From Lewinellaceae bacterium (lineage in GTDB: Bacteria > Bacteroidota > Bacteroidia > Chitinophagales > Saprospiraceae): a stretch of 64,000 nt of DNA. Under the pieces are notes generated by a model that was not told the origin of the DNA, ran no database searches, and saw only the letters and a program-made list of their open reading frames with translations. Position numbers and translations under genes: made by a program. Below, piece after piece: positions 28,243-40,600 of this stretch (its first letter is position 1; every line of letters starts with the position of its first letter). The DNA is taken from assembly GCA_016716135.1 (NCBI GenBank), contig JADJWX010000030.1:115144-179143 (forward strand), given 5' to 3'.

Positions 28243-30745
28243 GACTCAGGGTTACATCGCTGCAGCCGTCCAGCAGGGGCGCCGGCACCACAAAACTGTT
28301 TTGGGTAACCTGAGTGACCTGATCCGGAAATTTTAATTTTCCGGGAAAACCCGCTGAAAATGTTGCCCGGTACCGCACGATCAACCGCACTTCCTCCACC
28401 TGGGCCATATCGCCAAAACCATTCAGATCGCGCACGCGAAGTTTCCAGGTGCCTTTCAGGGGCATTCCGTCAAAGCCGGCCAAAGTCCCCAGGTTGAAGG
28501 GGATTTTAGCGCGTTGGTTCGTTGTGAAATCCGAACAATCCTGGTTCCCGATGCCTTCATCGTCAAACCGCACCCAAAGCGGACCGGCGCACCCGGTTTG
28601 TTGTTGCCATAAAACCGATTGGGAGCCCGCCGGATTCTCCAGGGTCAGCTCCAGATTTTTTTCAAAAACATCCCCGGAAATCTTCACATACAGGTCCAAA
28701 TCCTCCACGAGGCCATCAGCCGGTGCTGTGACCGGGATATTGATTTCCCGGGTCTGAAAATCGTGCACACTGACCGGCAGTGCAGTAACCGGCACAAACT
28801 CCTGCACCATCGAAGCCGGTGCGCTAAACGCAGGCGCTGTTTCGAAATTACAGGGGAGGTCCACATCCGGCACACTCAACGTCGGCGGCAGCTTGTCCTC
28901 AACTACTACTGTGCCCAGACACATATTGCCGGTACCTGGTTCCGTTACCCGGATTCCATATGATTTGCCGACGTCGATACTCGTCAGATAAGCCGGCACC
29001 CAGGGGCCGTCCTGAAACGGCGGAATTTTATCCACCTGAACCGTGTAGGCATCATAGCATTGGTATGGCCCGCCCAGCAGGATATCATCGGCATTTAATT
29101 GTTTGGTGCAGGTGGAATCTAATGAAACATTTACCGTACCGGCGCAAATCAGGCTGCTCGTCGGTTTATCGTAGGGCAAAACCGTTATGGAAAAAGATGC
29201 CGTTACGGTGTTGCCGGAGTTGTCTGTGCCTTGAAAAACGTTGAGTGTTGTCCCGACCGGGAAGTCCGCTCCGGAGGGCAGTCCGGCAAGTTGTTGCGGG
29301 GTTACCTGCGCCGAAGAATACCGCACATAGCCATTGTATGCCCGTGATTGATAGGTATCGCCAAACGGATATACTTTGGCAGCACCGGGTTTGGAGGAAA
29401 CCCGTAAAATCCCGTCGGTATATTCCCGCTGTATGCCGCTGCCCACACCCGTATTTCGAACCGGTGCTCCGGTTGTACTGGTCAGGTAAATGCCTTTTGA
29501 GGCGCCTGGTGGCAGCAAAATGGAAAAGCCGGTGAGGGGCGTACCTGTATCCGGCCCTTCGGAAACCACGGAGCGTGTTCCAGCCAGCGCCCAGGCTGCC
29601 GGGTTGTTTTCCACGCCTTGCCAACTCGCCGCAGCAACCGTCGCGAATACTTCAACCTGCCAGGTGCCCGCGTCCAGCGCAGGGCCAAATTCCGTGATTA
29701 CAACCGGAGCAGCAGTCAGATTTTGAATATCAAACATGATCCCGGCCGCGCCATTGTTAAAATCGACAGGATGCTCCACAATACCCGCCGGCAGCGACGG
29801 ACAATTATCAAAAGCCGTCACCGTATAAAAATGCGGCGCGGCGCACTGGCCCGGATCCAAATTTATTATGACATCGCCCGGAACATCAATTACCGGCGGC
29901 GTTGTATCTGTGACAACCACCAGTTGCGACGCTGTTGCCACCAAGCCGCCCGAACAGGGATCGGCCAACTGCCAGGAGATCGCGTTCACCCCAACCTGAA
30001 CATCCGGAATTGTAATAAAAGCAGGTATGGGAACAGGTATTTTGACTGCCGGGCCGTCATTTACCTGGTACCACAAGTCTAAAGCCGCCGAACAAGCGCC
30101 GGGCTGAATGTTGGGTGGTACTGTTTTAATATCGGCACTACAAAACCCGTTTGGAGCAGCTGCCGTAATTGTGGCCGGTGCGGTCATGGTGCAAATGCCC
30201 GCCGGCACCTCGGAAACAGCAGCAACCCAACCGCTTCTGTTAATGGTTTGATCTGAATCAAAGGCAAAAGTCAGAGCGCCGGATACATTGGATGCCGTGG
30301 CGCGAACCACCGAAGGCGCAATATTTTGCGGAGCAACTGTCCCCTGCCAACTACCGGCGCCCGCCGAAAACGGGTTCGGCAAACCGGATAATATACCGTC
30401 CGCCGAACTGATTTGCGGCGCCCCGGTATCCGGACCGTCGTAAACAAACAACCCGTCAAATCCCGCTTCCGTATAAAACGCAGAAAATCGCACGACGATC
30501 TTATTCCCGGGCGTCGAAGGCAAAAAGGTGATGACGGAGCCGGAGCCGGACGACGGACTATACACATTGCCTTCGCCGCCATTATCCGTAAAAATATAGG
30601 AACAGCTTGCTGCCGGATCGAGCGTAACAGATAGCGGCCCGGTGTTCAGGGGCATTGCAACTTGTGTTTGGGCAACCGCCAAATATGCGCTGCTCCAGAC
30701 GATCCAAACAGTCAATAAACTGCCGGGAAACAGATAACTTTTCAT
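28193..30745 (-). CDS. First T9SS adhesin, N-terminal part (CUB, HYR, P-domain)
   Basis: 850 codons with a real start: signal peptide MKSYLFPGSLLTVWIVWSSA then YLAVAQ. Residues about 45-185 form a CUB-like domain (CSYIFTDNGGEGNVYSP, FDGLFVYDGPDTGAPQI). Ig-like and HYR modules follow (PPVIDVPGDVIINLDPGQC), one of them holding a guest domain after FDNC (about 316-484). About 656-796 is a proprotein-convertase P-domain (LYVKISGDVFEKNLELTLEN; LKGTWKLRVRDLNGFG). The frame breaks at DELL where CTTTTATCG has one T more than needed to read into YRNPAPPVFCNDQT of the next piece. The gap to the small gene at 30772 is 26 bp. Confidence 0.85.
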   Translation of the reverse strand: MKSYLFPGSLLTVWIVWSSAYLAVAQTQVAMPLNTGPLSVTLDPAASCSYIFTDNGGEGNVYSPSSGSGSVITFLPSTPGNKIVVRFSAFYTEAGFDGLFVYDGPDTGAPQISSADGILSGLPNPFSAGAGSWQGTVAPQNIAPSVVRATASNVSGALTFAFDSDQTINRSGWVAAVSEVPAGICTMTAPATITAAAPNGFCSADIKTVPPNIQPGACSAALDLWYQVNDGPAVKIPVPIPAFITIPDVQVGVNAISWQLADPCSGGLVATASQLVVVTDTTPPVIDVPGDVIINLDPGQCAAPHFYTVTAFDNCPSLPAGIVEHPVDFNNGAAGIMFDIQNLTAAPVVITEFGPALDAGTWQVEVFATVAAASWQGVENNPAAWALAGTRSVVSEGPDTGTPLTGFSILLPPGASKGIYLTSTTGAPVRNTGVGSGIQREYTDGILRVSSKPGAAKVYPFGDTYQSRAYNGYVRYSSAQVTPQQLAGLPSGADFPVGTTLNVFQGTDNSGNTVTASFSITVLPYDKPTSSLICAGTVNVSLDSTCTKQLNADDILLGGPYQCYDAYTVQVDKIPPFQDGPWVPAYLTSIDVGKSYGIRVTEPGTGNMCLGTVVVEDKLPPTLSVPDVDLPCNFETAPAFSAPASMVQEFVPVTALPVSVHDFQTREINIPVTAPADGLVEDLDLYVKISGDVFEKNLELTLENPAGSQSVLWQQQTGCAGPLWVRFDDEGIGNQDCSDFTTNQRAKIPFNLGTLAGFDGMPLKGTWKLRVRDLNGFGDMAQVEEVRLIVRYRATFSAGFPGKLKFPDQVTQVTQNSFVVPAPLLDGCSDVTLSHADELLSQPCSTGFLQ

Positions 30746-30771
30746 AGAGATTAGAATAAAAAAATGGTCAC

Positions 30772-31188
30772 TTACAGATCGGTTAATAAAATTACCGCTT
30801 CGTCGTACAAAAGCCGAAGCGTCGTTTCCGGCGTAAATGCCTGTTCATACAGGCCTCCCAAAGAGGCAGCATCCGGTAATGCCGCATCCGGAGCTTGTTC
30901 AACGGGCATCCCGGAAAGCAGTGCGCGCAAAATGGATTTATAAAAAATTATTCGCCTCAACAGGTCGGTATAGGGTGCAGTGCCGGGTATCTGGCTTTGC
31001 AGCTGCGGCTGCATGACTTCCAATTTATTTTGGACTTCCTGCTGCGCCGTCATAGCAGACAACCAATGTACGGCAGGATCATGCGCTGGAGCAGATTGTA
31101 ATTTTTGCGCAAAACCGGCAGCGCCCGGCATAAGCAACCAGACAGCGGCCAGGAACCGTAATTGCCGGCAGAATTTTAAATTTTGCAT
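30772..31188 (-). CDS. Small exported protein between the two adhesin genes
   Basis: A 138-residue protein starting MQNLKFCRQLRFLAAVWLLM with a signal peptide (cleavage near GFAQ). The mature part is predicted helical (AMTAQQEVQNKLEVMQPQLQ, YTDLLRRIIFYKSILRALL, TPETTLRLLYDEAVILLTDL). No family is recognised. An in-frame ATG 23 codons upstream is less convincing because it precedes the signal peptide with unrelated sequence. It lies 26 bp before the first adhesin gene on the same strand and would be co-transcribed, so it could be a chaperone or partner of that adhesin. Confidence 0.68.
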   Translation of the reverse strand: MQNLKFCRQLRFLAAVWLLMPGAAGFAQKLQSAPAHDPAVHWLSAMTAQQEVQNKLEVMQPQLQSQIPGTAPYTDLLRRIIFYKSILRALLSGMPVEQAPDAALPDAASLGGLYEQAFTPETTLRLLYDEAVILLTDL

Positions 31189-31532
31189 CGAATAGCGGTT
31201 TAAATTGGTTACAATGACAATTTCCGGGACGTACCGAAGCACCTTGTCCCAGAACATGGAAACCCTTATTAAAACTTAGTTTTATGGAAATTGCAGGTAA
31301 TCGGGTATGCCCCGGTTTTGATTCAACCCAGCTGAATCTAATTTGGATTATGCAAAATCACATCTTTGAAGAGGTACAAAGAAATGATAATTTCTGCACT
31401 CCATTCCACGGCAATTACAATTTGTACCGGTTTGATTTCATTTGACAAATAAGGCAATCTGCCTTGTAAATCCCCTTTGTTTTTTTAGCTGTATGCGTCC
31501 CCCTACCCTGTTATGCCTGCCAGGTGTAACCT
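31189..31532. other. Intergenic region between the small exported gene and the giant adhesin gene
   Basis: 344 bp with no convincing gene. It should contain the promoter for the small exported protein and first adhesin, but no clear TAnnTTTG box at good spacing was found. The left end is AT-rich. Confidence 0.6.
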
Positions 31533-31568
31533 AAAAAAACGCCCCGACACTCTTTGAGTGCCGGGGCG
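31533..31568 (-). terminator. Intrinsic terminator of the giant adhesin gene
   Basis: On the minus strand the transcript folds as CGCCCCGGCACUC-AAA-GAGUGUCGGGGCG, followed by seven U. It lies 33 bp beyond the stop codon of the giant adhesin gene. A second small palindrome (CGAACCGGAGGTTCG, 31583-31599) sits between. Confidence 0.92.
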
Positions 31569-31600
31569 TTGTGTATTTACTGCCGAACCGGAGGTTCGGT

Positions 31601-34600
31601 TTACTTCAACTGAATCATCTTCTTCACTGCACTGTCCGTCGGTGTTTCCACTTTGTAGTACAGGATTCCGTTGGTTTCTAACAAGGCGCGATCCAGCGTG
31701 AAGGCGTTGTAGCCCTGGCCGAAGTCGCCTGTTGTACCGTAGAGCAAGCGGCCCGTTTCGTCGTACACGGTCAGCGTTGCATCTGTTGCCTCAGGCAGGT
31801 AGAAGCCGATCTGGGTGCGGTGTGTCCACGGGTTAGGCTGGTTCTGGTATAATTCGAAGCCCTGGCCCGAGATGACCGGTCCGTTGTGCGTGTTGTAGCG
31901 CAAAGCGATTGCCATAACATCCGCAGCGTTGCTCGGGTAAGCCTCAGCCTTGGTGATCTGACCTGACACTTTCAACATCTGGCTCAGTGTACCGGCTTTT
32001 TGTGCCCGGAAGGTCACCGCGAAGGCGCCGTGTACCCGCTCGTTATCGAACGAGGTGGTCAGGCTGTGCTTATCATTGAACACCCCGAAGTTGCGTTCAC
32101 TCATCTCCTCGGCTTCAGCCGTCACATTCACCACTTCCATATTCGGGAAGTAGAGCGTAAACTGGTACCCCTTCACCTTATCCGCTGCGCGGAAGTTGAC
32201 GGTAAACACTTCGCCGGCTTTCACCTGGCGGTCGTCGGCATCGAAAAGCAGCTCGCCCGTCGTACGGTCTTCCACGGAGATGAGGCTGCTGGTCACAGCA
32301 TTCATATTCACGTCGCCTACTTTCACTGCAACAAAGTCGTCGTTGAAATGGCTTGTCTGGATATCGGCTACCGACTTCGTTTCCGGGAAGATATCTATGA
32401 ACGGATTCAACGGGTTCGGGAAGGTATAAGCCTGGTCCACAAAGCGCCACGAAGTGTTATTCGGGAACTCGGTGTAGATACCGAGGATCAGTTTCCGCAA
32501 CTCAACAATATCGAAGGTCGTGATCGAGCGGCTGTTGTTCGCATCCGCAGCGATCATTTTGTACGGCGAGTTGAGCGGTTCCAGTCCCAGAATATGCTTG
32601 TTGATCAGCACCAGGTCGAAGGTCGATACGCCGTTGAGCGGATCGTTATCCTTCGTCGGGATGACCGTGTAATCCGTACCAAACGGCACCGCATTCGGGA
32701 AGCCGTAGATACCGTTTTGATCCGAGAGATCGAACATGCTCACCGGCGGCAATGCCGGGTGTATGCCTTCAAGTTCGACGTTGCCATCTTCCAGTCCGTT
32801 ACCTACTTCTGTTTTCAGGAAACCGGCTACCGTAGCATTGTCGCCAGGAGCACAAACGCCCATGTTATCCTGAACGATCACGTAGGTTTCGCAGTAGTCG
32901 ACATTGCCGGCCAGATCCATGGCCCACAGTTCGACGAATTGAGTTCCCAGTTCATCACAATCGAACGTAACGCTCTTCTGCGGTGTGCCGTCGGGGTTGA
33001 GCGGGAAGCCCGTACCCGTGCCCGACTTGCGAATTGCCGTCACGATAAGGTCTGAAGGCGTGCAGTTGTCGTCGGCATACTGGAGGAAGTCAATATCCCA
33101 CAGCGTAATCATTGCCGTCGGCATGATGTTCACACTCAGGCCGTTGGTGCAAACCACCGTCGGCGCCTTGCAGTCCTTCACGACAAATTCATATTCGCAT
33201 ACCGTTTCGTTCCCGCAACCATCCGAAACAATCCACTTGATCTTGTGCGTGCCGTAAGGCAGCTCCGGAATTACGTAATTGCCGGGTTGTTGCTGGGTAT
33301 TCCAGCGAACACTGGCCGTCACATCATTGCCCGAAGTGGCCGTTTGAATGGTAAACAGGTACTTCTGGTTCGGCAATACCGGACGCAGATCAAACGGTGT
33401 CGGCACGCCACCCGTGAAATTCGGATTGGCGGCATTACCCACATTAACCACACCGGCTGCCGGCGGGTTAGTGCTGGAAACAACCGTTTCCATAACGCCG
33501 TCGCCATCCAGATCGAGGAACAGCAGGAATTCGAAATTAATATTCGCGCCGGAGCACAGGTCGGTAGCCGTGATATTCAGGTCGGTCGGAGCCTCGCACA
33601 AGTCGTGGCTGTTGATCACCGGACTCCACCAGCCGCTGTCGTTCCACAAGTCGCCGTTGTTGGCCGTCAGGTCGCAGACCTGAACGGTGCTGTCCGGACA
33701 ATTTGCAACAACCGGATCCTGCGTGTCGATGATCTTGATGATCTGCTTATACTTGAAGCAATTCACATCGGCAATGCCTGGCACCGTGACCTGCTGACCT
33801 GTGGTGTAGTCTGTGTACGTGCCGCCGTGGTAGAACACCGAGTAGTTCAGCGGTTGCGGATCGGTCGGGTTCACCCGCACGTTCGAGGGCGTCCAGGGCA
33901 ACGGCGTACCCGCCGGCGCGATTGTCGGACCAACCAGGTTCGCCGGGTTGTTCGTCGTCGCGTTCGGGTTCGGGTTCGGGATCGTCACACAAGCCACGTT
34001 CGGACTGTAGGTGCACCAGTTGATGATCGTCCACGTCCGCTCGATCTTGAAGCAGGCATCGGGTACCACCGTGAAGATCTCGTCTTCAAACGATACGCCG
34101 AACAACTCGCAATCTTCGCCGCTGAATTCCGGCTCACCGTAGTTGCCCGTGCCGTCGCAAACCGTTACGATCACATCGTTCGGGAATTTCAACCAGTAAT
34201 CCTGTTCGTAGGTCACAAACACCCGCTGCGTGCACTGGCTCGACTGGCCGGCGCAATCAAACGAACGGAAGGTCCGCGTGATCGTGCCTTTCGAACACAG
34301 CGTGTCGAAGAACGAGTAGTTCGTCGTCGTGGTGATCGTGTCGATGCAGCAGTTGTCGGCTGCCGTGGCAAAGCCGTAGGCCCACAGGCTCGGGTCGAAG
34401 TTCTCGCAACTGACCGTCACGTTGGCCGGCGCTTCGCACGTCGGTTTGATTTTGTCTTCGACAAACACCTGCACCATGCAGTCGTTGTATTTGCCTTCGT
34501 ATTCATCCAGACCAACCGCGCCCGGCTGCACATCCACGTCGTACACGCGGAAGACTACCGTGATCGTGTCGTTGATATCCTCGCAGCAGAACTTCACCTG

Positions 34601-37600
34601 GTCATGGAACAGCGTATCTGTCTGGCAATCGTTCGGATCCATCCGGCGCGCCTTGAATTCAACCGGCGCGCAGTTGTCGTACGAACCGTCGTCGAAGGTC
34701 GAGGCGTTGATGAAGGCTTCGCCATTGGCGCCCAGCGCTACCTGCGTAAACTCGTCACAGGCGGCCACCGGCGGCACCAGGTCGGCTACTGTCAACTGGA
34801 ATTCGCAACTCGAAGTGTTGCCGCAACCGTCGGAAGCTGTGTAGCGTACCGTGTACACCGAACCGTTCGGCAGGCAATTCGTATACGGGAACACTGCCAG
34901 TGTATCAGGATCCCAGTGGTTGTTGCCCGGGAAGTCAGCCAGATGGCCGGCCACCGTGAAGGTGATCACATTGCCCGTATTCGGGTCGATGCCCGTCACT
35001 TTGGCTTCCAGGTCCGTGATGTATGAGCAGCCTTCTGAAATAATCATACTTGGCAGGGCTGCCGTAGCACAACAGCTGAACGGATCAACCGACACCGTCA
35101 CGTCGCCCGGACAAGCAAACTGCGGGCCGCCGAAGTCTTTCACCCGAATCCGTTGCGTGTAAACAACCGGGTTGGAAGAACTTAAGGGCAAGCAGGTATT
35201 GCTCACTTTCCAGGTCCGGTGAATTTCATAGCTGCCTTCGCAGATATCCAGAATTTCATCGGTATAGCCCACAGATGCCGAACACATGGTTCCTTGTCCG
35301 ATCGGCGCGCCGTTGATACTCGGGCGGCCGGTATTTGACGGATGTGTAGCGGCAGGATTCAGGTATACTGTTTCACAGTCAACCGTTACATCCGCCGGCA
35401 GCACCACATCGTTCAGATCGAACGGAATGATCGTAATCGTCTGCGTGCAAGCTGCCTGGTTGCCCCAGTCATCTGTCACGAAGAAGGTCCGGGTAATAAT
35501 CGCGCGCGGATCACCGCATTCGCCATTGTCCACGACTTCGTCGTCGATCTGAGTGGAAGTTCCACTGCAATCTTCAATTGCAACATCACCGGTATAGGAA
35601 ACTTCGGTCGATTCGCTGCAGGCAATAGTCAGATCGGCCGGACAAACCAGGCTTGGCGCCAGTTTGTCTTCCACTTTGATCTGGCCCCAGCAGACATTGC
35701 CGCTGATGGCATGTACCAGGCTGTAGTTCAGTGTTTTGCCGATATGCGTGGCATCCACCCGGTTCGGCGGGTTGTAACTGTTCGTGCCGGCCGGGTAGGT
35801 CAGCACCACCGAGTAGTCGTCGAAGCAGCCGTAACTGCCTTCCAGCACATCGTCCGGCGTGACATCTTCCACACAATCCGCATCCAGAGACACATGCACC
35901 AGATCGTTGCACACGATTGTCGTCGGGGTGCCTACGATCTGCACGGTTTTGCTGATCGTTTGCTGGCAACCCGGGTCGGCCTGTGCCTCGGCATTTGTGC
36001 CGCCCACCAACTGGCCGTTGATCACCAGGTTGGTTGTCGCGCTGCCCGCGTCGAAGGTGGCCGTCACCGTATGGAAACCGATACCCAGCGCAGCGGCGTC
36101 GAAGATGCTCGTGACTACGCCGTTCACTGTGATCTGCGTGACCACGCCCTGGGCATTGTTGTACTCGCCCACCTCGATGGTGAAGGGCGGGGTTTCAATG
36201 CAGAACGGATCGTTCAGGTTCGTGAAGTACGGGCTCGGGTAGTAGGCCTTGTTGGCGATCGTACCGCTTTGGCCCAGGTTGTTGGACAGCGTGATCGCAT
36301 AACCAACGCCGTCCACATGCAAGCCTTGGAGCGTGTAGTACACCATTTCATCGGCTTCGTCCGTTTGGCCGTCGCCGTCGTTATCGATGCCGTCATTGTT
36401 CCCCATCGTGAGTACCATGCCCGTTCCCAGGGCCTGCGGTGCGGCCGGCGGTGCGGCGCTGTTCACTGAATACAATCCTGTATTGGCACTCAGCGTCCAG
36501 GTTTGGCCCGACAGAGCTTTTACCGTGATCACGTCCATAAACTGGCCGTTATCCTGGTTTGTCGCGTTGTTCATGCAAGTCGTCACGGCGCTGAACTCCG
36601 GCGTGCAAGGCGCGATGCCTTCTTCCACCGTCACGATGGCCGTGCAGGTTGCCGAGTTGCCGCATTCGTCGGTCACCGTCAGCGTGACCACGTTATCGCC
36701 CAGGTTTGCGCAGGTGAAGGCGCTCGGGCTCACGCTCAGCGTCAGGTTGGCCGCCAGCGAACAGTTGTCCGAAGAGCCGTTGTTGATCTGCGCGGCTGTG
36801 ATCGTCGCGTTGCCGGTTTTATCCAGCGTGACCGTGGCGTTTTGGCAGACTGCCGTCGGCGCCGTGGTGTCGCGTACCGTGATTTTCTGCGTATGCACAC
36901 GCTGGTTGCCCGCTTCGTCGGTGATCGTCCAGGTGCGGGTCAGTACGTAGTTGAACGGGCAGTCGCCGTCGGTGCGCACTTCCGTGAACACAATCACCAG
37001 GTCTTCCGGCGCCGTGCAGTTATCGTTTACATCGTCATTGGTCAGCACGTAGGGTGCGGGAACGTTGTTGCATTCCACCGTCACGTTGGCCGGCATCACG
37101 ATGTCGTCGTCAATATTTGGTATTTGCGTATCCACGACCTGGACCTGGAAGGCGCAGGTGGAGGAATTACCCGCTGCGTCGAAGGCGCGGTAGGTCACCG
37201 TTTGCGGCTGGCCAACCGGCACAGCAGTTCCGGAGGCCGGGCCGCCGATTTGTACCACCGACAACAGGGTGCAATTATCCGTAGCCACCGGGATCGACCA
37301 GTTCAGTTTACCCGAGCATTTGTCTACATCGTTGGCCACCATGACCATCGTCGTCGGACAGTTCACAAATTCCGGCGGCACGTTGTCTACGATCATCACC
37401 GGAACCACACAAGTAGCCATGTTGCCGTTTACATCCATTACTGTAATCGTCACATCGACCGACTGACCATGCGCATTACCAAAGTCGGTACCCGCAACCG
37501 GGTTCTGGCTGATCGTTGCCACACCGCAGTTGTCCGCAGCGTCGGTGATCATAGCCACCAGATCAGGCACCAGGCCGTCGCAGGAATTCACGATTTGTGG

Positions 37601-40600
37601 CGCCGGACAGGTAAAGGTCGGCGGCATCAAATCGCGTACCTGAACAGTTGCGTTACACACTGCCGTATTGCCGGCACCGTCGGTCACCGTGAGCACCACG
37701 TTGTTGTTGCCAACCTGGCTGCAATCGAACGTAGTTTGGCTCAGGCTCAGCGTGAGTGCTCCCGGACAGTTATCCGTAGACGCACCGCCGACCATTACTG
37801 CACTGGCAGTGGCTGTGCCTTGAGCATTCAGATTCACCGTAATGTTCTGGCAAACTGCCGTCGGCGTTTGCATATCCATCACTTCAATCGTGAACTGACA
37901 AGTGGTGGTGTTCCCTGTCGGGTCGGCAGCGGTAAAGGTTATCACCGTTTGGCCTACCGGGAAAAGACTGCCACTCACTAAGCCGCCCGTTTGCGTCACA
38001 GAGGCGATGAGGTCGCAATTATCTTCAGCGATCGGCGTGGAAAAGACCACATTGGCGCCGCATTTATCCACATCGTTGCCGACAGTAATATTAGCCGGGC
38101 AGTTTACAAAAGTGGGCGCTTCCGTATCCAGCACGGTGATCGTTTGCGCACAGGTTCCAACGTTGCCGCACAAGTCGGTCACTTCGTAAACCCGTGTGTA
38201 TACGTTACCAACGCTGGTCTCACTTTGCAAGCCAAACAAACTGCTGTTCAAACCGCAGTTGTCGCTGGCCATGCCGCCAGCCGATTCAAATTCAGACAGG
38301 TTGTCGTACACCGGCACCTCATCCACACTGCACTGCGCCATAGCATCGGCCGGGCAAGTGAGCACTGGTAAAATATCATCTGTAATGATTATAGTCTGCG
38401 TAAACGCCGTGGCATTGCCGCAGGCATCTACTGCCGTCCAGGTGCGCACCACAGTGAACGAGTTGGCGCAATCGCCCGGAACCGTCGTTTCCGTAAAGTC
38501 TACGTCGATCGGGGACGTACAGTTATCCGTCGCAGTCACCACCGGCACTGCAGGCACATCATCTGCACAATCGCCGCTAACCGTTGCATCGGCAGGCAAA
38601 CCAACAAGTACCGGAGCTTCGTCGTCCGAAATTGTTATAGTTTGGGTAAATGCCGTGGCATTGCCGCAAGCATCTACTGCCGTCCAGGTGCGCACCACGG
38701 TGAACGAGTTGGCACAATCGCCCGGAACCGTTGTTTCCGTAAAGTCTACGTCAATCGGAGATGTGCAGTTATCCGTCGCAGTCACTACCGGTACTGCCGG
38801 TACATCGTCGGCACAATCGCCGCTTACCGTCGCATCGGCAGGCAAGCCGGTCAGGACCGGAGCCTCGTCATCCGAGATCACGATAGTCTGGGTAAACGCC
38901 GTAGCATTGCCACAAGCATCCACCGCCGTCCAGGTACGGACTACCGTAAACGAGTTGGCACAATCACCCGGTACCGTCGTTTCCGTAAAGTCTACATCGA
39001 TCGGGGACGTGCAGTTATCCGTAGCAGTCACCACCGGCACTGCAGGTACATCGTCGGCACAATCACCGCTTACCGACACATCGGCAGGCAGACCAGCTAA
39101 AACGGGAACCTCATCGTCCGAAATCACGATAGTCTGGGTAAACGCCGTGGCATTGCCGCAGGCATCTACTGCCGTCCAGGTGCGCACCACGGTGAACGAG
39201 TTGGCACAATCGCCCGGAACCGTCGTTTCCGTAAAGTCTACGTCGATCGGGGATGTGCAGTTATCCGTCGCAGTCACCACCGGCACCGCAGGCACATCGT
39301 CGGCACAATCACCGCTTACCGTCGCATCGGCAGGCAGACCAGCCAGCACCGGAACCTCATCGTCCGAGATCACGATGGTTTGGGTAAACGCCGTAGCATT
39401 GCCGCAATCGTCTATTGCCGTCCAGGTGCGGACTACCGTAAACGAGTTGGCACAATCGCCCGGTACGGTTGTCTCCGTAAATTCGACATCGATCGGCAGG
39501 GTGCAATTGTCCGTAGCAGTCACAACCGGCACCGCAGGCACATCGTCGGCACAATCGCCGGTAACCATAGCCTCAGTCGGCAGCCCCGCCAAGACGGGTG
39601 CTTCCGTATCGCTCACATTGATCGTTTGTACAAAACTGGTGGCATTGCCGCAGTCATCCTGCGCCGTCCACGTCCGCGTGATCGTGTACTGGTTGGCACA
39701 GGTGCCCGGAATTTCAACTTCCGAGAAGTCCACCTCGATGGGCACATCGCAGTTGTCCGTAGCTGTTACTGCCGGAACGGCAGGTACATCTTCCGAACAT
39801 TCGATATCCACCACAGCCTCAGTCGGCAGCCCTGCCAAAACAGGCGCTTCCGTATCGCTCACGTTGATCGTTTGCACAAAACTGGTGGCGTTGCCGCAGT
39901 CATCCTGCGCCGTCCACGTCCGCGTGATCGTGTACTGGTTGGCACAGGTGCCCGGAATTTCAACTTCCGAGAAGTCAACTACAACCGGTACGTCGCAGTT
40001 GTCCGTAGCTGTTACTGCCGGAACGGCAGGTACATCTTCCGAACATTCGATATCCACCACAGCCTCAGTCGGCAGCCCTGCCAAAACAGGCGCTTCCGTA
40101 TCGCTCACGTTGATCGTTTGTACAAAACTGGTGGCGTTGCCGCAGTCATCCTGCGCCGTCCACGTCCGCGTGATCGTGTACTGGTTAGCACAAGTGCCCG
40201 GAATTTCTACTTCGCTGAAGTCAACTACAACCGGTACATCGCAGTTGTCCGTAGCTGTTACTGCCGGAACGGCAGGTACATCTTCCGAACATTCGATATC
40301 CACCACAGCCTCGGTCGGCAGTCCTGCCAAAACAGGCGCTTCCGTATCGCTCACATGGATCGTTTGCACAAAACTGGTGGCGTTGCCGCAATCATCCTGC
40401 GCCATCCACGTCCGCGTGATCGTATACTGGTTCGGGCAAGTGCCGGGGATTTCCACTTCGCTGAAGTCAACTACAACCGGTACGTCGCAGTTATCCGTGG
40501 CCGTAACTACCGGAACAGTGGGCACATCTTCCGAACATTCTATTTCAACTAAAGCCTCAGTTGGCAAACCTGCCAAAACGGGCGCTTCCGTATCATTGAT

